From NCBI GenBank assembly GCA_035048495.1, contig CM068541.1, positions 14,577,929 through 14,641,928 of the forward strand: 64,000 nt of DNA, in the 5' to 3' direction. A model generated the notes under the pieces. The model was given only the letters and a program-made list of their open reading frames with translations. It had not been told where the DNA came from and searched no databases. The stretch is from Euptelea pleiosperma. Its lineage: Eukaryota; Streptophyta; Magnoliopsida; Ranunculales; Eupteleaceae. The position numbers and the translations under genes were made by a program. Shown one piece after another: positions 46,501 to 56,289 of the stretch; position 1 is the stretch's first letter; each line of letters opens with the position of its first letter.

Positions 46501-49500
46501 CTTCTCTCCTTGCTCCCCATCCTCTCACATTCCAAGTCATAATTCAAGTCGCCATTTAACAACTGCTCAATTTCCGCTCATTTCTCCTTCCAACACTGTC
46601 CAAACAGTTGCCAGTGTTGAAATGACTAGCCAACCTTTGAAGTTCATGTGACAACTTGGCCAATTTGCCCTTGGAAATAGGATCGAGACAAGAAGATTCA
46701 ATCCTCCCCTTCCCCCACTAGACTGGGTTCCCCCAACCCTCTGGGTTAGTATTATAATGCTATATTTTAGTGATGTCTAAATCAAAGGGCTTTCTAAATA
46801 AAAATAAAGAAAAGAATAAAAGAAAAGAAAAGTAAAAGAAAACATTACCATATACCATTAGAATTACCCAATAATTTATTAGTAGACTTATAAGAGGGAT
46901 GGCTATCAAATAATTATAGTTGTGTTTTAACTTAATAAAGTTCCGTATGGAGGATGGAACACATCAGCACTCTTCTATTTGCAAATGAATGTCAGCATGT
47001 GTTTTGACATGGTAAATTTTCAAAAAAAAAACCAAAGAAAAAAAAAAATGGAGCATCTTTATTACATAGGGGTTTTTTTTCGATTCAGCCCTAATTTCTC
47101 GAATTAGCAAAACTCCCAAATATTCATTTATTCGTGTTTCCCACTTTGATCCAAGTGCACATTGTCAATTGTATTTTTTGGCCTTAGAGGCAAGGTCCTT
47201 TGGCAAATTCTTCCGTGCAAATTTTGTTGGAGCAGGAAGAAAAACGAAATATGAGATTATTTGAAGACAAAAGTCATTCCATTGCGAAGATTTGTAACAC
47301 AATTTGGGGATTTATAAAGGAATTGGGTCTTAATTCTTGAAATAAATTATGGTCTTGAAAACAATGAATTTCTCTTCTAATTGGGAGAATATTATTCACA
47401 GTGGCAAGGTTTCAAATAAGGTTTAAGCAATTTTGGCAGACTTGGGAGAAGACACTTCTAAATTTTTGTGGGAGTGCTTTGAGATCCCTGCTTCTAGCCA
47501 CTGTAGGATAGTATATAGAAATGACCATAGAGAGATCCTTAAAACTATTTTCTGGACCAATTGGAGTAGTGGACTCCGGTGAAGTGGCGATTAAAGCCAT
47601 TTTACAAGGTATCTACGACTAAGTTATCTAGGAGGATTATTTGGGACCTTTGGAGGTTAGAAGTAACCCGATCAACACCTTTGCCGAAGAGAGAGGAATG
47701 AGAACAACCCAATGAAATTGGCTAATGTTATGGAACACATAAGGAAATTCATGAGAGGGTAGTCGATAATGTTTTCCACGCTTAAAGGATGTGAATCAAT
47801 ACATAATATGGCGGATTCTCCAACAAAAATTGGTGCAAATAGACTATATATAGGGACTTCTCCAGTTCTATAATCTTTTTGTGCATATAGATTGTCTATA
47901 TATAGGGAGACTCCTCTAATCTTGTAAATTAGATATGTTATTCATATAAAAAAATTAAAGCCATAGAGCTGAAACACTTGGCCACGCTAACCAAGGAGGA
48001 TGTGAGACCCGACGAGAAGTATCAGCTATAAGAGGGGGTCTGATGGGGTGGAAGAGGGAACCATGGTGGAAGCAGGTTATTTTATGGATGGTGAGGAGCA
48101 AAACTTGGAGGGGTCTATTTCTCCCCCTAAGAAACGTCTAAGGAATAGGAAATCCACCTTAGCTAGGGAAATCCAAGGCCTAGTGGATGCTCGAAGCCAG
48201 ATGGAGCTGGTTGAAAGGAGTAGTAGCAGATGGAAGGGGAGGGGGAAAGAGGTCATCCATGAAGAAGCTTAACATTTTAACTCAGAATGTTAGGGGTCTT
48301 GGGAGTAAGGAGAGAAGGTCGGTTTGAAGGTGCTTATTCCAAAGGTGGAAGGTGGACAATGTGGTGCTGCAGGAGACTAAGAAAGGAGTCCTCACTAATA
48401 GGGACGTGGAAGACCTATGGGGCAGTCCAGAATGTGGGTGGGAAATGCTTCCAGCTAGAGGTTCAACGGGTGGTATTTTAGTCGTCTAGAACAATAATTT
48501 GTTAGCGGATGGTTTGTTCCCGCGCACGTGTTGTGTTGGCCCGACGACCCATTGGTATACATAGTTATTTCGCCTTTCCCCAATAAGTCGATCTTTTGGG
48601 GTAAATGGTTGTTTAATATGGTATCAGAGCCTTAAGGCATGGGAGGTAGCAGGTTCAAGTCTCCAGCGGAGTGTATTCCCGTTGAGGGGGCGTGTTAGCA
48701 AATGGTTTGTTCCCGCGCACATGTTGTGTTGGCCCGACGACCCATTGGTATATATAGTTGTTTCACCATTCCCCAATAGGTCGATCTTTTGGGGTAAATG
48801 GCTGTTTAATATAATTGTGGTAGAGGACAGATTTATAGGGAATTCTCGGTTTCAATTCTTCACAAGGATATGAAACATAGCAGCCTTTGGGTGCTCACAA
48901 GGGTTTATGGGCCCACCGATCATAGTATGAGGAGATTTTTGGTCGGAGCTCGATGTTGTCCATGGAAAGTGAAGGCAACCATGGTGCATAGGGGGTGATT
49001 TTTACATCATCCGTTTCTTGAGTGAGAAGAAAAGTAAGAGCAGGATGACGAGCAACATGAGAGACTTTGAAGCTTTTATTGTTAGAAATTGTCTTCTTGA
49101 TCTGCCTTTCACAGGAGCCAAGTTCACTTGGACCAACAACCAGGAGAGGCCTTTGATGTCCAGACTGGATAGGTTCCTTTTATCGGATGATTGGGAAGAT
49201 TTTTGTTCTCAGGTTATTCAGGAAGTGTTGCCCAAACCAGCGTCTGTCCATAATCCAGTTATGATTAGATGAAGTAGTGTTCGTAGAAGACCAGCTCCTT
49301 TCAAATTCGAGAATATGTGGTTGGAGGAGCCTCAATTTGATGGCTTTAGTAACGAAGTGGTGAGACTCTTTTCAATTTGTGGGAAAGGCGAGATTCATCT
49401 TTAGGCAAAAGTTGAAGGCTTTGAAAGGCAAGTTGAAAACCTGAAACAAGTAAGTTCTCGGACGTGTGGAAGATAAGATGAAGGGGCTTCTTGAGGAGAT

Positions 49501-52500
49501 AGCAACCATTGATCGTATGGATGAGATTGATGGGGTGACGGAGGCAGAAAGGCGAAGGAGGGTAGAAGCAAAAAAGGAGTTTCAAAAGTGGGCTCGCATG
49601 GAGGAGATTAGTTGGACGCAGAAGACGAGAGTGAAATGGTTGTTGGAAGAGAGAAATTCCAAATACTTTCATCAAGAAGCGAGCGCGAGAAGGGGGACAA
49701 ATAAAATTTTTAGTCTTCGGGTGGACGGGCAAGTGGTCACGAAGGAGGAGACTAGGGTTAGGTTAGTGCAATACTACTCTCTTCTTTATTCAGAGTCTTA
49801 TGCTTATCGACAAAAGGTGGACAGTCTTCAATTTTATTTTATTTTTTTGGGGTGGGGCGCGAGCCCCGAGACCAGATGGTTTCTCTTTGGCACTCTTTAA
49901 GAAATGTTGGGACATCATTTGGAAAGACTTCACGAGAGTAGTTAAGGAGTTCGAGGAGGAAGCAATCTTGGACAGGTGTTTGAACAGCACTTTCATCACT
50001 CTTATCCCTAAGAAGGAAGGAGCAGAATCTTTGTCAGACTTTCCGCCCATAAGCCTTGTGGGGAGCACTTATAAGATTATCTCGAATGTGTTAGCATCAA
50101 GGATGAAGGAGGTAATGGAGACAGTGATCTCTCTCCCATAAGATGCTTCCGTGAAAAGAAGGCAAATTCTAGATGGTGTTTTGATTGAGAACGAATCAAT
50201 TGATTCTATAGTGAGAGAGAAGAGGAAGGGCATCGTTTGCAAGATTGATATGGACTATGACCATGTCTGTTGGAAGTTCCTTGATTATTTGCTAGATAGA
50301 ATGGGTTTCGAGTGGAGGTGGAGAAGATGGATTCAGGTTTGCATCTCTTCTACGTCCTTCTCCGTCCTGGTGAATGGATCGCTGACAGGCTACTTTGGTT
50401 AGCTCCAGGGGTTGAGACAGGGAGACCCCATATCCCCATATTTGTTTATCATCGTGGTCGAAGCATTTAGCAGAGCGGTTGAGGGCGGTATAATTGAAGG
50501 CTTTTTTCCAAGCAGTAGAGGTCCCATGATCACTCACCTGCAGTTTGCCAATGATATGATCATCTTTGCCCAGGCTTCTCATAAACGGTTGAGGTACATC
50601 CGATGTATTCTTAGATGTTTTGAAGCAGTTTCAGGTTTGTGCAGTGAACTAGCTAAAAGTGACGTGTTTGGGGTAGGGGAGGTGCCAGGGTTGACAGATT
50701 TGGCCAAGAGCCTGGGCTTTAAGGTTGGAAATCTTCCTAGTACTTACCTTGGGCTTCCGTTGGGTGCTAGGTACAAATCAAAGCCTATATGAGATCTGGT
50801 ATTGGAGAGGTTTGGTAAGAGGCCAGCAGGGTGGAAGAAGAAATATCTTTCCAAAGGAAGTAAGATCACACTCATTAAGTGTACGCTATCCAGGTTGCCC
50901 ATCTACTCTCTATCTCTCCTTTCCATTCCGGTTAGTGTGGCTCAGGAATTGGAGAAGATGATGAGAAACTTTTGTGGCATGGAAAGGAGGACAACCATAA
51001 GTTTCACTTGGTGGATTGGACTAAGATTTGAAAGCCCAAGGAGGAAGGAGGTTTGGGTTTCCGCTTCCTTAAAGAGATGAATGTGGCTTTCGGGGAAATG
51101 GTTATGGCATTTTGGCAAAGAAGAAGAGAGTTTATGGCGGTTGGTTATAGCGGGTAAATACGGAGAGAAGCTAGAAGAGAACGGGAGGGAGGGAGGGAGG
51201 GAGGGAGGGAGGGAGGGGGGTTCTTAGTCTTATGGATGCAACCTATGGAAGGGCATTTTGAAGGTGTTGAATTGTTTTAGAGAAGGAATCCTGTTCAAAG
51301 TAGGGAAGGGGGACAGCATACGGTTCCAGGAGGACATTTGGTGTGGAGAAGAACCCATAAGAGTATCTCATGGGCCCTAGTCACGGATTTCCCTGCCAGG
51401 AGTATATGAAGGACTCCTATTCCGTCCAAAGTCATCTTCTTCACGTGATGAGCAATGTTAGATAAGATTCTCTCCATGGAGAAGCTTAAGAAGCGTTGGA
51501 TCCAGTTGCCCAGTAAGTGCATTTTATGTCGTTGTGCTGAGGAGACCACCAACCACATGCTCATCCACTGTGGTGTGTCTTCGAAGATTTAGAAGCGATT
51601 CTTGTATCTTTTCGGTATTGACCGGGTCCTTCCCCACTTTGTGTTCGACACCCTCGTGGGTTGGTCCTCAAAGACCTTCTCAGCCAGTGGTCGTGTCCTG
51701 TGGAGATTTATTCCGTTCGCCATCTGCTGGGAGCTATGGAAAGAACGAAATCGTCGGGTACTCGAAGAGAAGGAAACCGCGTTTGAAGAGATTGTGATGA
51801 GCATTAAAACCACGATGTATCATTGGGGTTCAATTATCCCTGATCTTCAAGGGTTTAGATTCGAGGATTTTATTTTCCGGTGGGAGCGTTTGATTTTGTA
51901 GATCTTAGTTCTTTTTGTGGGGCAGTCGTTGGGTGATGGGGTTTGTTTGGTTGTTGTCTTCTGGTTTTGCCTTCTACTGGTGTATAGCTTCTTAGTGGGC
52001 CTTCTCAGCCCTGCCTTTAATTCAAATCTTTTACCCATCAAAAAAAAAAGATCCAGGAGTGGACTGTGGCAAATGAAGGGGTGATTCGTGGAGGCTTGGT
52101 TTTAGGAGGAAGTTGAAAGATTGGGAGGTGGACAGTTTAGCCAATCTTATGTCTAGGATGGGCGACACCCCTATTCTTTCGTTAGAATCTGATCAGTGAA
52201 TCTGGAAATGGGATCGTAAGGGTTTGTTCTTAGTCGACTCTTTTTTTCACCATATCAGTAGCACGGGCTAGAGCTCATTTCCAACATCTAGGGTGTAGGG
52301 GAGGGGGCCAATCCCGACGAAGGTGATGTTCTTTATATGGACCAGCTATCCTGGATAAGATATTAATGGTGGACCACTTAAATAGGGGGGGAATGATGAT
52401 CCCTAATAGGTGTCCCTTGTGCAAATTAGATGGTGAGTTCGTGGATCATCTGTTGCTTCATTGCCCTTTTACTAACTCCATTTGGCAAGCTGGGTTCTCT

Positions 52501-54090
52501 CTTTTTGGTATCGCCTTCATAGTTCCAGAGCATGTAGACTCTTTCTTTGATTCCACTGATATTGCAGTGTTCTCTGATAGAGAGGAGTTCCTTTGGTGCA
52601 TCTTTCCATTTGCAGTTATATGAGCCATTTGGAAAGAGAGGAACCGACGTATATTTGACGGGGAAGAAGAAGACGTCCCTAGAGTTATTTTGAGAATTAA
52701 AGCCTGTGTATTTGTGGTCCTCTACGATGCCTGAGTTTCGAGGATGCTTTGTGGGTACCTCGTCTTGAGATCCCCTTTGTAGTTCGTTTTGGGCCTTTGC
52801 CCCCTTTTTAATATCAAATCCAACTTATCAAAAAAAAAAAAATTTGAATTCATTTAACCTTTGCAAAATCTCTAAAAGCAGCAAATGATTGAAAGTGGTA
52901 TAAGTTAACACAATCCAAGAGTAGTGTCACGTCAAAATCCAGACCCAAATTAAGACAGGCGACCCATGCCATGACACCATCCTGCTCATAACCTGTAAAG
53001 ATAGCTTCACAGAAGTAATAGGCTAGGAAAATTCTCCTCAATCATAAGAGGCTTGTGAACTAAATGGTCATGTATCAGTACTACATGATCAACTGATTAG
53101 AGAACAGAAGGTAACCAAATCCTTATAATATTGAAGCAGACAATAAGCCTAAACAGATGGAGCTCTTTCACTCGCTGCTACAGGCTCATGGCATATTACA
53201 CGCACCAAAGGAAAAACATAAGTGAGATCAAGAGGTTTTCAAAATGAAGCTATATTTTAACATGCAAGGAAATGTAACAAAATGCTTGCTCATAAGTCAA
53301 AACATTGTTGAAGACATCCTTAGTAACCAAATACCTGCTGAAAATCTTTCAAAGCATCCTTAAATTTTCCCATTCCAAGATATGCTGCACCTCTTCTATA
53401 ATAGCCCTGTATGACAGAAATTTCAGAACAAGAACACCAGAATTTTGAATGAATAAAGGGCCATAAAGATTTAAGAACGACTAGCATGCCTTCGAATATT
53501 TAGGATCAACTTCTATAGCCTTTGTCGCATCCTGTATAGCACTCCCATACTCCTCCAGTTTAGTGTGGGCAAGTGCCCGATTTGCCCAGTATACAGCATT
53601 CTGGCTATTCAGTTCAATGGCTTGAGTATACAGATCAATAGCTTGAGAATACTTGTGAGCTGAAAAGCAAATTAACCGGGTTAACATAGCTGATTTGGTA
53701 GAAGATAACATTGATAAAGGTAGCAGCACGTCTTTTTCACTGATCCAAGTGCAAGAAGAGATTCCCAAACAAGGAGATAATAAAGTGGCCCCACAATAAT
53801 GATACTATAGTGCCAGACTACTTGCTTGAGAGTTGAGACCACTATTCAGTACAGAAGGCTACAAGCCTAGCGACTTGAGAATTAAGGTCTAATTTCATTT
53901 AGGGTAAATGCCAAACAAATTCCACCATTCAGAAAACCACATATTTGGACCACAGTGCCACACTGCTTATATCAAGAAAAACCTAAGCAGCGAAATTATA
54001 ACCATATTTACCTTTAAATGCTTCATTAGCGAGGAGTTTGATTTCTTCTGCTTTTGCAAAATCTGAATTTGCAGAATCCATACTGGTCAT
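28545..54090 (-). CDS. PP5: serine/threonine protein phosphatase 5 (TPR-type), 12 coding exons
   Basis: PPP-family phosphatase with N-terminal TPRs that bind Hsp90. In plants it is also known to act on phytochromes (PAPP5). Exons in transcript order: 54090-54012, 53659-53490, 53406-53335, 42431-42281, 38774-38666, 38557-38440, 34697-34550, 31612-31364, 30206-30081, 29998-29898, 28807-28733, 28604-28545. These total 1,458 bp, giving 485 aa, the size of the soluble Arabidopsis form. The TPR region is in exons 1-4 ([34 protein letters not shown] and on). Metal and catalytic motifs are intact: GDVHGQ (228-233), GDFVDRG (257-263), RGNHES (288-293), [14 protein letters not shown], and the C-terminal autoinhibitory helix [12 protein letters not shown]. 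The intron after exon 2 needs a GC donor (AAG|GCATGC); the others are GT-AG. An ATG two codons upstream (54096) is an equal start choice. I could not find an extra exon for a membrane-spanning isoform. Introns span up to 10.9 kb because of mobile elements. Confidence 0.95.
32890..33130. repeat. CCGAAAC-rich repeat in PP5 intron
   Basis: Repeated units such as GCCAAAACCGAAAC, GGGCCAAAACTACCGAAACT and two near-identical 45-bp segments (TTCTCCTTCACTTTGGTTTC / TTCTCTTTCACTTTGGTTTT) make a short degenerate tandem repeat. It is related in wording to the element at 22241-22354. Non-coding. Confidence 0.5.
34119..34315. repeat. foldback MITE-like element in PP5 intron
   Basis: CCAGGTTTCAAATCTCAG at the left and CTGAAATTTACAACCTTGG at the right are imperfect inverted ends. 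The interior has TTTCGG/CTGAAA words like the 22241 element. A target duplication is not clear. Confidence 0.5.
35214..36010. repeat. long foldback with C-tract and G-tract ends
   Basis: The left arm (35214-35485) and right arm (about 35688-36010) are reverse complements: ACATGCCCCCCTATGACTTG pairs with CAAGTCATAGGGGGGCATGT, TACCCTTGTCTTCAACCTTGG with its partner near 35855, and GCCGGTCATTCACCACTCCG with its partner near 35715. The outer ends are a run of 14 C (35225-35238) and 15 G (35982-35996). The loop is about 200 bp. No transposase. It lies in the PP5 intron between exons 6 and 7, and its transcript would form a hairpin of about 270 bp. Confidence 0.8.
36946..37195. repeat. dispersed repeat, copy 2 (CAAGGTTTAAA...TCCGAATCCGTTT)
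   Basis: Same family as 26324-26600: begins CAAGGTTTAAAGGGAGCCGT, has GGGGTTACCATTTTTCCG and GGAAAATAA units, and ends GGAGGTCCGAATCCGTTT. In the PP5 intron between exons 6 and 7. Confidence 0.6.
38871..39333. repeat. minisatellite, four copies of about 107-124 bp
   Basis: Four head-to-tail copies starting near 38871, 38977, 39094 and 39210. Each holds CATTTCAGGCGCTTATAAAC, ACAATAGAAACAATTGATAG and CAAGCACTACACTGTCCCC. Copies differ by point changes and small deletions; the first lacks about 10 bp. It lies about 100 bp upstream of PP5 exon 5, within the intron. Confidence 0.9.
39334..40214. other. PP5 intron, no recognised feature
   Basis: Non-coding, AT-rich, only accidental ORFs. Confidence 0.5.
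40215..40660 (-). mobile_element. RTE-type LINE 3' relic
   Basis: The plus strand reads GCCCCATCCCAACTATATGG and CTCATTTCTTATTTTGTCCT..ATCTATCTTAAACACCCTCATC. These words match the 55440-55740 segment, whose minus strand encodes a recognisable RTE reverse-transcriptase tail. This copy is more decayed, with no continuous frame. Confidence 0.5.
40661..42280. other. PP5 intron, AT-rich, simple-sequence stretch
   Basis: Includes an ATT/AAT-rich cryptically simple stretch at about 41125-41190. No gene. Minus-strand ORFs near 41303-41579 are hydrophobic but resemble nothing I know, and they lack matching splice sites. Confidence 0.45.
43435..43600 (+). pseudogene. LINE zf-RVT fragment
   Basis: GTGCAGAAGCATGAGAAGAT..AATCATCTCTTTATTCATTG reads, with one frame slip, like the Cys-x2-Cys...[10 protein letters not shown] motif that ends plant L1-type LINE proteins. 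A short orphan fragment in PP5 intron 3. Confidence 0.45.
43741..43955 (-). mobile_element. tRNA-derived SINE candidate
   Basis: The minus strand from 43955 reads GGGTTGAGTGCAAATGGCTAGG..GGAGGTTCTGATTTCGAATCCCC. The GGTTCTGATTTCGAATCCCC block resembles a pol III B box, and TGGCTAGGACTATGG about 30 bp before it is a possible degenerate A box. The 3' part (ACCCCCTGGGATTTATCCCG) is tRNA-unrelated, as in SINEs. Its head is split off by the LINE at 43956, whose target duplication covers it. Confidence 0.45.
43956..46733 (-). mobile_element. L1-type LINE with 20-bp target duplication
   Basis: CAACCCTCTGGGTTAGTATT occurs perfectly at 43936-43955 and 46734-46753. The insert reads on the minus strand and ends in an A tail (plus-strand T run at about 43959-43967). 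Order on the minus strand: end of the endonuclease leader (MTWNVRGWG near 46540), endonuclease ([52 protein letters not shown]), linker ([22 protein letters not shown]), RT start ([21 protein letters not shown]), then a deletion and the C-terminal region ([16 protein letters not shown] near 44200). It is 5'-truncated near the ORF2 start, most of the RT core is gone, and it carries stops. Inserted in PP5 intron 3. Confidence 0.9.
46754..47239. other. PP5 intron 3, no recognised feature
   Basis: AT-rich, with A-rich simple stretches near 46795-46840 and 47025-47050. No gene. Confidence 0.5.
47240..47955 (+). mobile_element. possible 3' relic of a retroelement
   Basis: ATTTGGGACCTTTGGAGGTT..AGAGAGGAATGAGAACAACCC..ATGAAATTGGCTAATGTTATGG resembles the WDLW(R/K)..[20 protein letters not shown] end of plant LINE-like proteins. 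The segment ends in an A-rich tail (ATATAAAAAAATTAAA) at 47945-47960, right where the next LINE begins. Weak assignment. Confidence 0.35.
48500..48811 (+). mobile_element. TRIM (terminal-repeat retrotransposon in miniature)
   Basis: Two 119-bp direct repeats (48500-48618 and 48693-48811; TGTTAGC..ATGGTTTGTTCC to GTTTAATA) flank a 74-bp interior. The interior starts with TGGTATCAGAGCC, the primer binding site for initiator tRNA-Met, and ends with the purine-rich GTTGAGGGGGCG next to the second repeat. The whole is flanked by a perfect 5-bp duplication TAATT (48495-48499 and 48812-48816). It has no coding capacity and inserted into the endonuclease region of the LINE. The repeats differ at only a few bases. 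The LTR ends in TA rather than CA. Confidence 0.92.
51182..51220. repeat. (GGGA)n microsatellite in the LINE
   Basis: About nine GGGA units interrupt the LINE reading frame after the RT domain. Confidence 0.95.
52050..52842 (+). mobile_element. second L1-type LINE 3' fragment
   Basis: Starts immediately after the A tail of the preceding LINE. Reads in broken frames [24 protein letters not shown], [19 protein letters not shown], then a clear zf-RVT end at 52366-52620 ([52 protein letters not shown]). Ends ATCCAACTTATC plus an A run at 52830-52842. Same orientation as its neighbour, but a separate copy. Confidence 0.8.
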
Positions 54091-54580
54091 TTGCATAAAG
54101 GTCTTCTTCTATGTGAAGTCAAATTGTTCAAGGTTAATAGAGAACAGATTCAAAGACAACTCCCTAGTCTACATCCAATGCTCCAGCATTTTGTATGACC
54201 TGCTTCATAAGAATAAATTAGAAATGCTAAGGTAGCTAATAACTGTAAAAAAAAATAGAGAAACTCAGTACAAGTATTTTCTCACGTTTAAGATAAAATA
54301 TTAGATACATTCATGACTTCTTTAACAATCTGCCAATGCCCAACTACGGGTAAATCGGCTACGCAAATGGTATGAGATTATTGTTCTATCCAAGCCATGA
54401 TCCAAATAGAGATAAATTGCGAAAGCATGAAAAATCATTGGATGGTCACTTTGAAGAGAATTGCACTTAGATGGGAACAGGTTGTTCACTAGAGAGAATC
54501 GAGAGATTGTAGCACAACAAAGGTAATGTCTACAAATCTGGAAATTTCCAAAGATCTACCATGTCACGTAAGGAAATCTG

Positions 54581-54960
54581 TGCAATAAAGATCACCATAT
54601 TGAACAATTATTGCCATCCGTTGCAACATAGGAACTTTCCAATACAAAAGACGCTTCAACCAAAAGTGAAGTTTATTATGAATGATGAATCTAATAATTT
54701 ATAAGTGCAATAAAGATCACCATATTGAACAATTATTGCCATCCGTTGCAACATAGGAACTCCTTTCCAATACAAAAGACGCTTCAACCAAACGTGAAGT
54801 TTATTATGAATGATGAATCTAATAATTTATAAGTGCAATAAAGATCACCATATTGAACAATTATTGCCATCCGTTGCAACATAGGAACTCCTTTCCAATA
54901 CAAAAGACGCTTCAACCAAAAGTGAAGTTTATTATGAATGATGAATCTAATAATTTATAA
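54581..54960. repeat. minisatellite, three copies of 125-128 bp
   Basis: Copies at 54581-54705, 54706-54833 and 54834-54960, each starting TGCAATAAAGATCACCATAT and ending TCTAATAATTTATAA. The first lacks the CTC of GGAACTCCTTTCC; otherwise they are nearly identical, so the expansion is recent. It is about 0.5 kb upstream of the PP5 start codon, within the presumed leader intron. Confidence 0.95.
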
Positions 54961-55439
54961 ATCTAAACATGGTTCCATGCTTCTTCTGCAACATCAATAT
55001 TCCTCACACTACTTTCACTGAATTCATTGTGTGAATTCAAAGGTAGATTCTTTTCTTTTTTAATTTTTTGACAGGTAGATTAATCACACTAAACTAATGG
55101 ATGCAGGACAAACAAGATTTAAATATCAATGTTGTACGACACGTATTGTGGGAACATTGAAAACATAATGGAAACACGTGCATATATATTTTAGAAAATG
55201 CAAAAACAATCATAAGCATAAACTCAAAAGTAAAATAGCACATAGACGTGCATATCAATAGTGACGTAATCTACATAAATAAATGCACAAGATTACAGAA
55301 GCATTAATATGCACGAAAATTCAATATTTTTATTTAAATTTCTAAAAGATTTATTAAGAAAAAAAAACTAAACCCATTCAACACGGATCTAGAATATCCT
55401 CTATTGATCTAAACATGTAATATGATTAACGAAATTATA
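54961..55439. other. no recognised feature
   Basis: AT-rich non-coding DNA in the presumed PP5 leader intron. Confidence 0.5.
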
Positions 55440-55740
55440 ACTTTTATCATCATTACCCACAGCCTTGACCTAACCATTTGGGGTTGGCTACACAATTCCT
55501 GCTTTGTCGTTCCACTCTAGCTAGGGACATATCTTTCAATAAAGCAACTTCTTTAAATCTTTCCCCACTATGTGGTCTGTGTTGCACATGTCCAAACCGT
55601 CTCAGTTGACTCTCCTTTATTTTATAAACTATTGGAGCTACTCCCAAGTTACTTTAGATGTACTCATTTCTGATTTTGTCTTTCCTAGTCTTAACATTCA
55701 TCCATCTCATTCTCAGCATCCTCATCTTGGCAAAACCCAT
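55440..55740 (-). mobile_element. RTE-type LINE reverse-transcriptase C-terminal relic
   Basis: The minus strand gives WMNVKTRKDKIRNEYI, a stop, then NLGVAPIVYKIKESQLRRFGHVQHRPHSGERFKEV. This follows the [38 protein letters not shown] tail of plant RTE LINEs. Truncated at both ends. A related, more decayed copy is at 40215-40660. Confidence 0.7.
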
Positions 55741-56289
55741 TATACTCAAGATGGGATCCAAGCAATTGAAAAATCCACACATCTGTGGTCCTACGATGTT
55801 TCCTACATTAAAAGTTTTACTTATTCTTTCATTATTTTTTATTTAACATCTTTACAACACGCAAAACCTTACCAGTCCTTGACATAAAAACAACAAAACC
55901 TGTCCTTAACGGGATGGTACTGACTTTAATAAAACCAAATAAACAGATACATATCAATTTAAGTATGACAAAACATTGAGGAAACATACGAAATGAAGAC
56001 AGAAACATTAGCCAAAAGACCTAAAACATTTGAAACATAATGTTATGTTTCGACCATACAAGGTGATATTTACATTACCCCATGGTATCTTGTTGGCCAG
56101 CAAAACAATGGGTATTGTTATGTCTCAACCAACACTTGTTGCTTTTTAAACCTTACTGAAAACCACCAATGGAGGACCAGCAAAGATCAGTAAAGAAGAG
56201 GGTATTCCTAAATCTTGTACTTTAGGAATGTTTTTCCCTAATAAAGAGGAACATGAAGTCATGCAAAAGCATTTTATTAGCAAGCCCTT

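Larger units (their letters stand above)
47961..52049 (+). mobile_element. L1-type LINE, near full ORF2, degenerate, carrying a TRIM
   Basis: Plus-strand order: end of ORF1 (48048-48272, [20 protein letters not shown]), endonuclease start ([32 protein letters not shown]), the TRIM at 48500-48811, endonuclease end ([37 protein letters not shown]), RT ([84 protein letters not shown]), and the C-terminal zf-RVT domain ([18 protein letters not shown]) to an A tail at 52040-52049. The RT box is FAND instead of the usual F/YADD, and many stops are present, so it is dead. It lies in PP5 intron 3 on the strand opposite to PP5. Confidence 0.9.
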
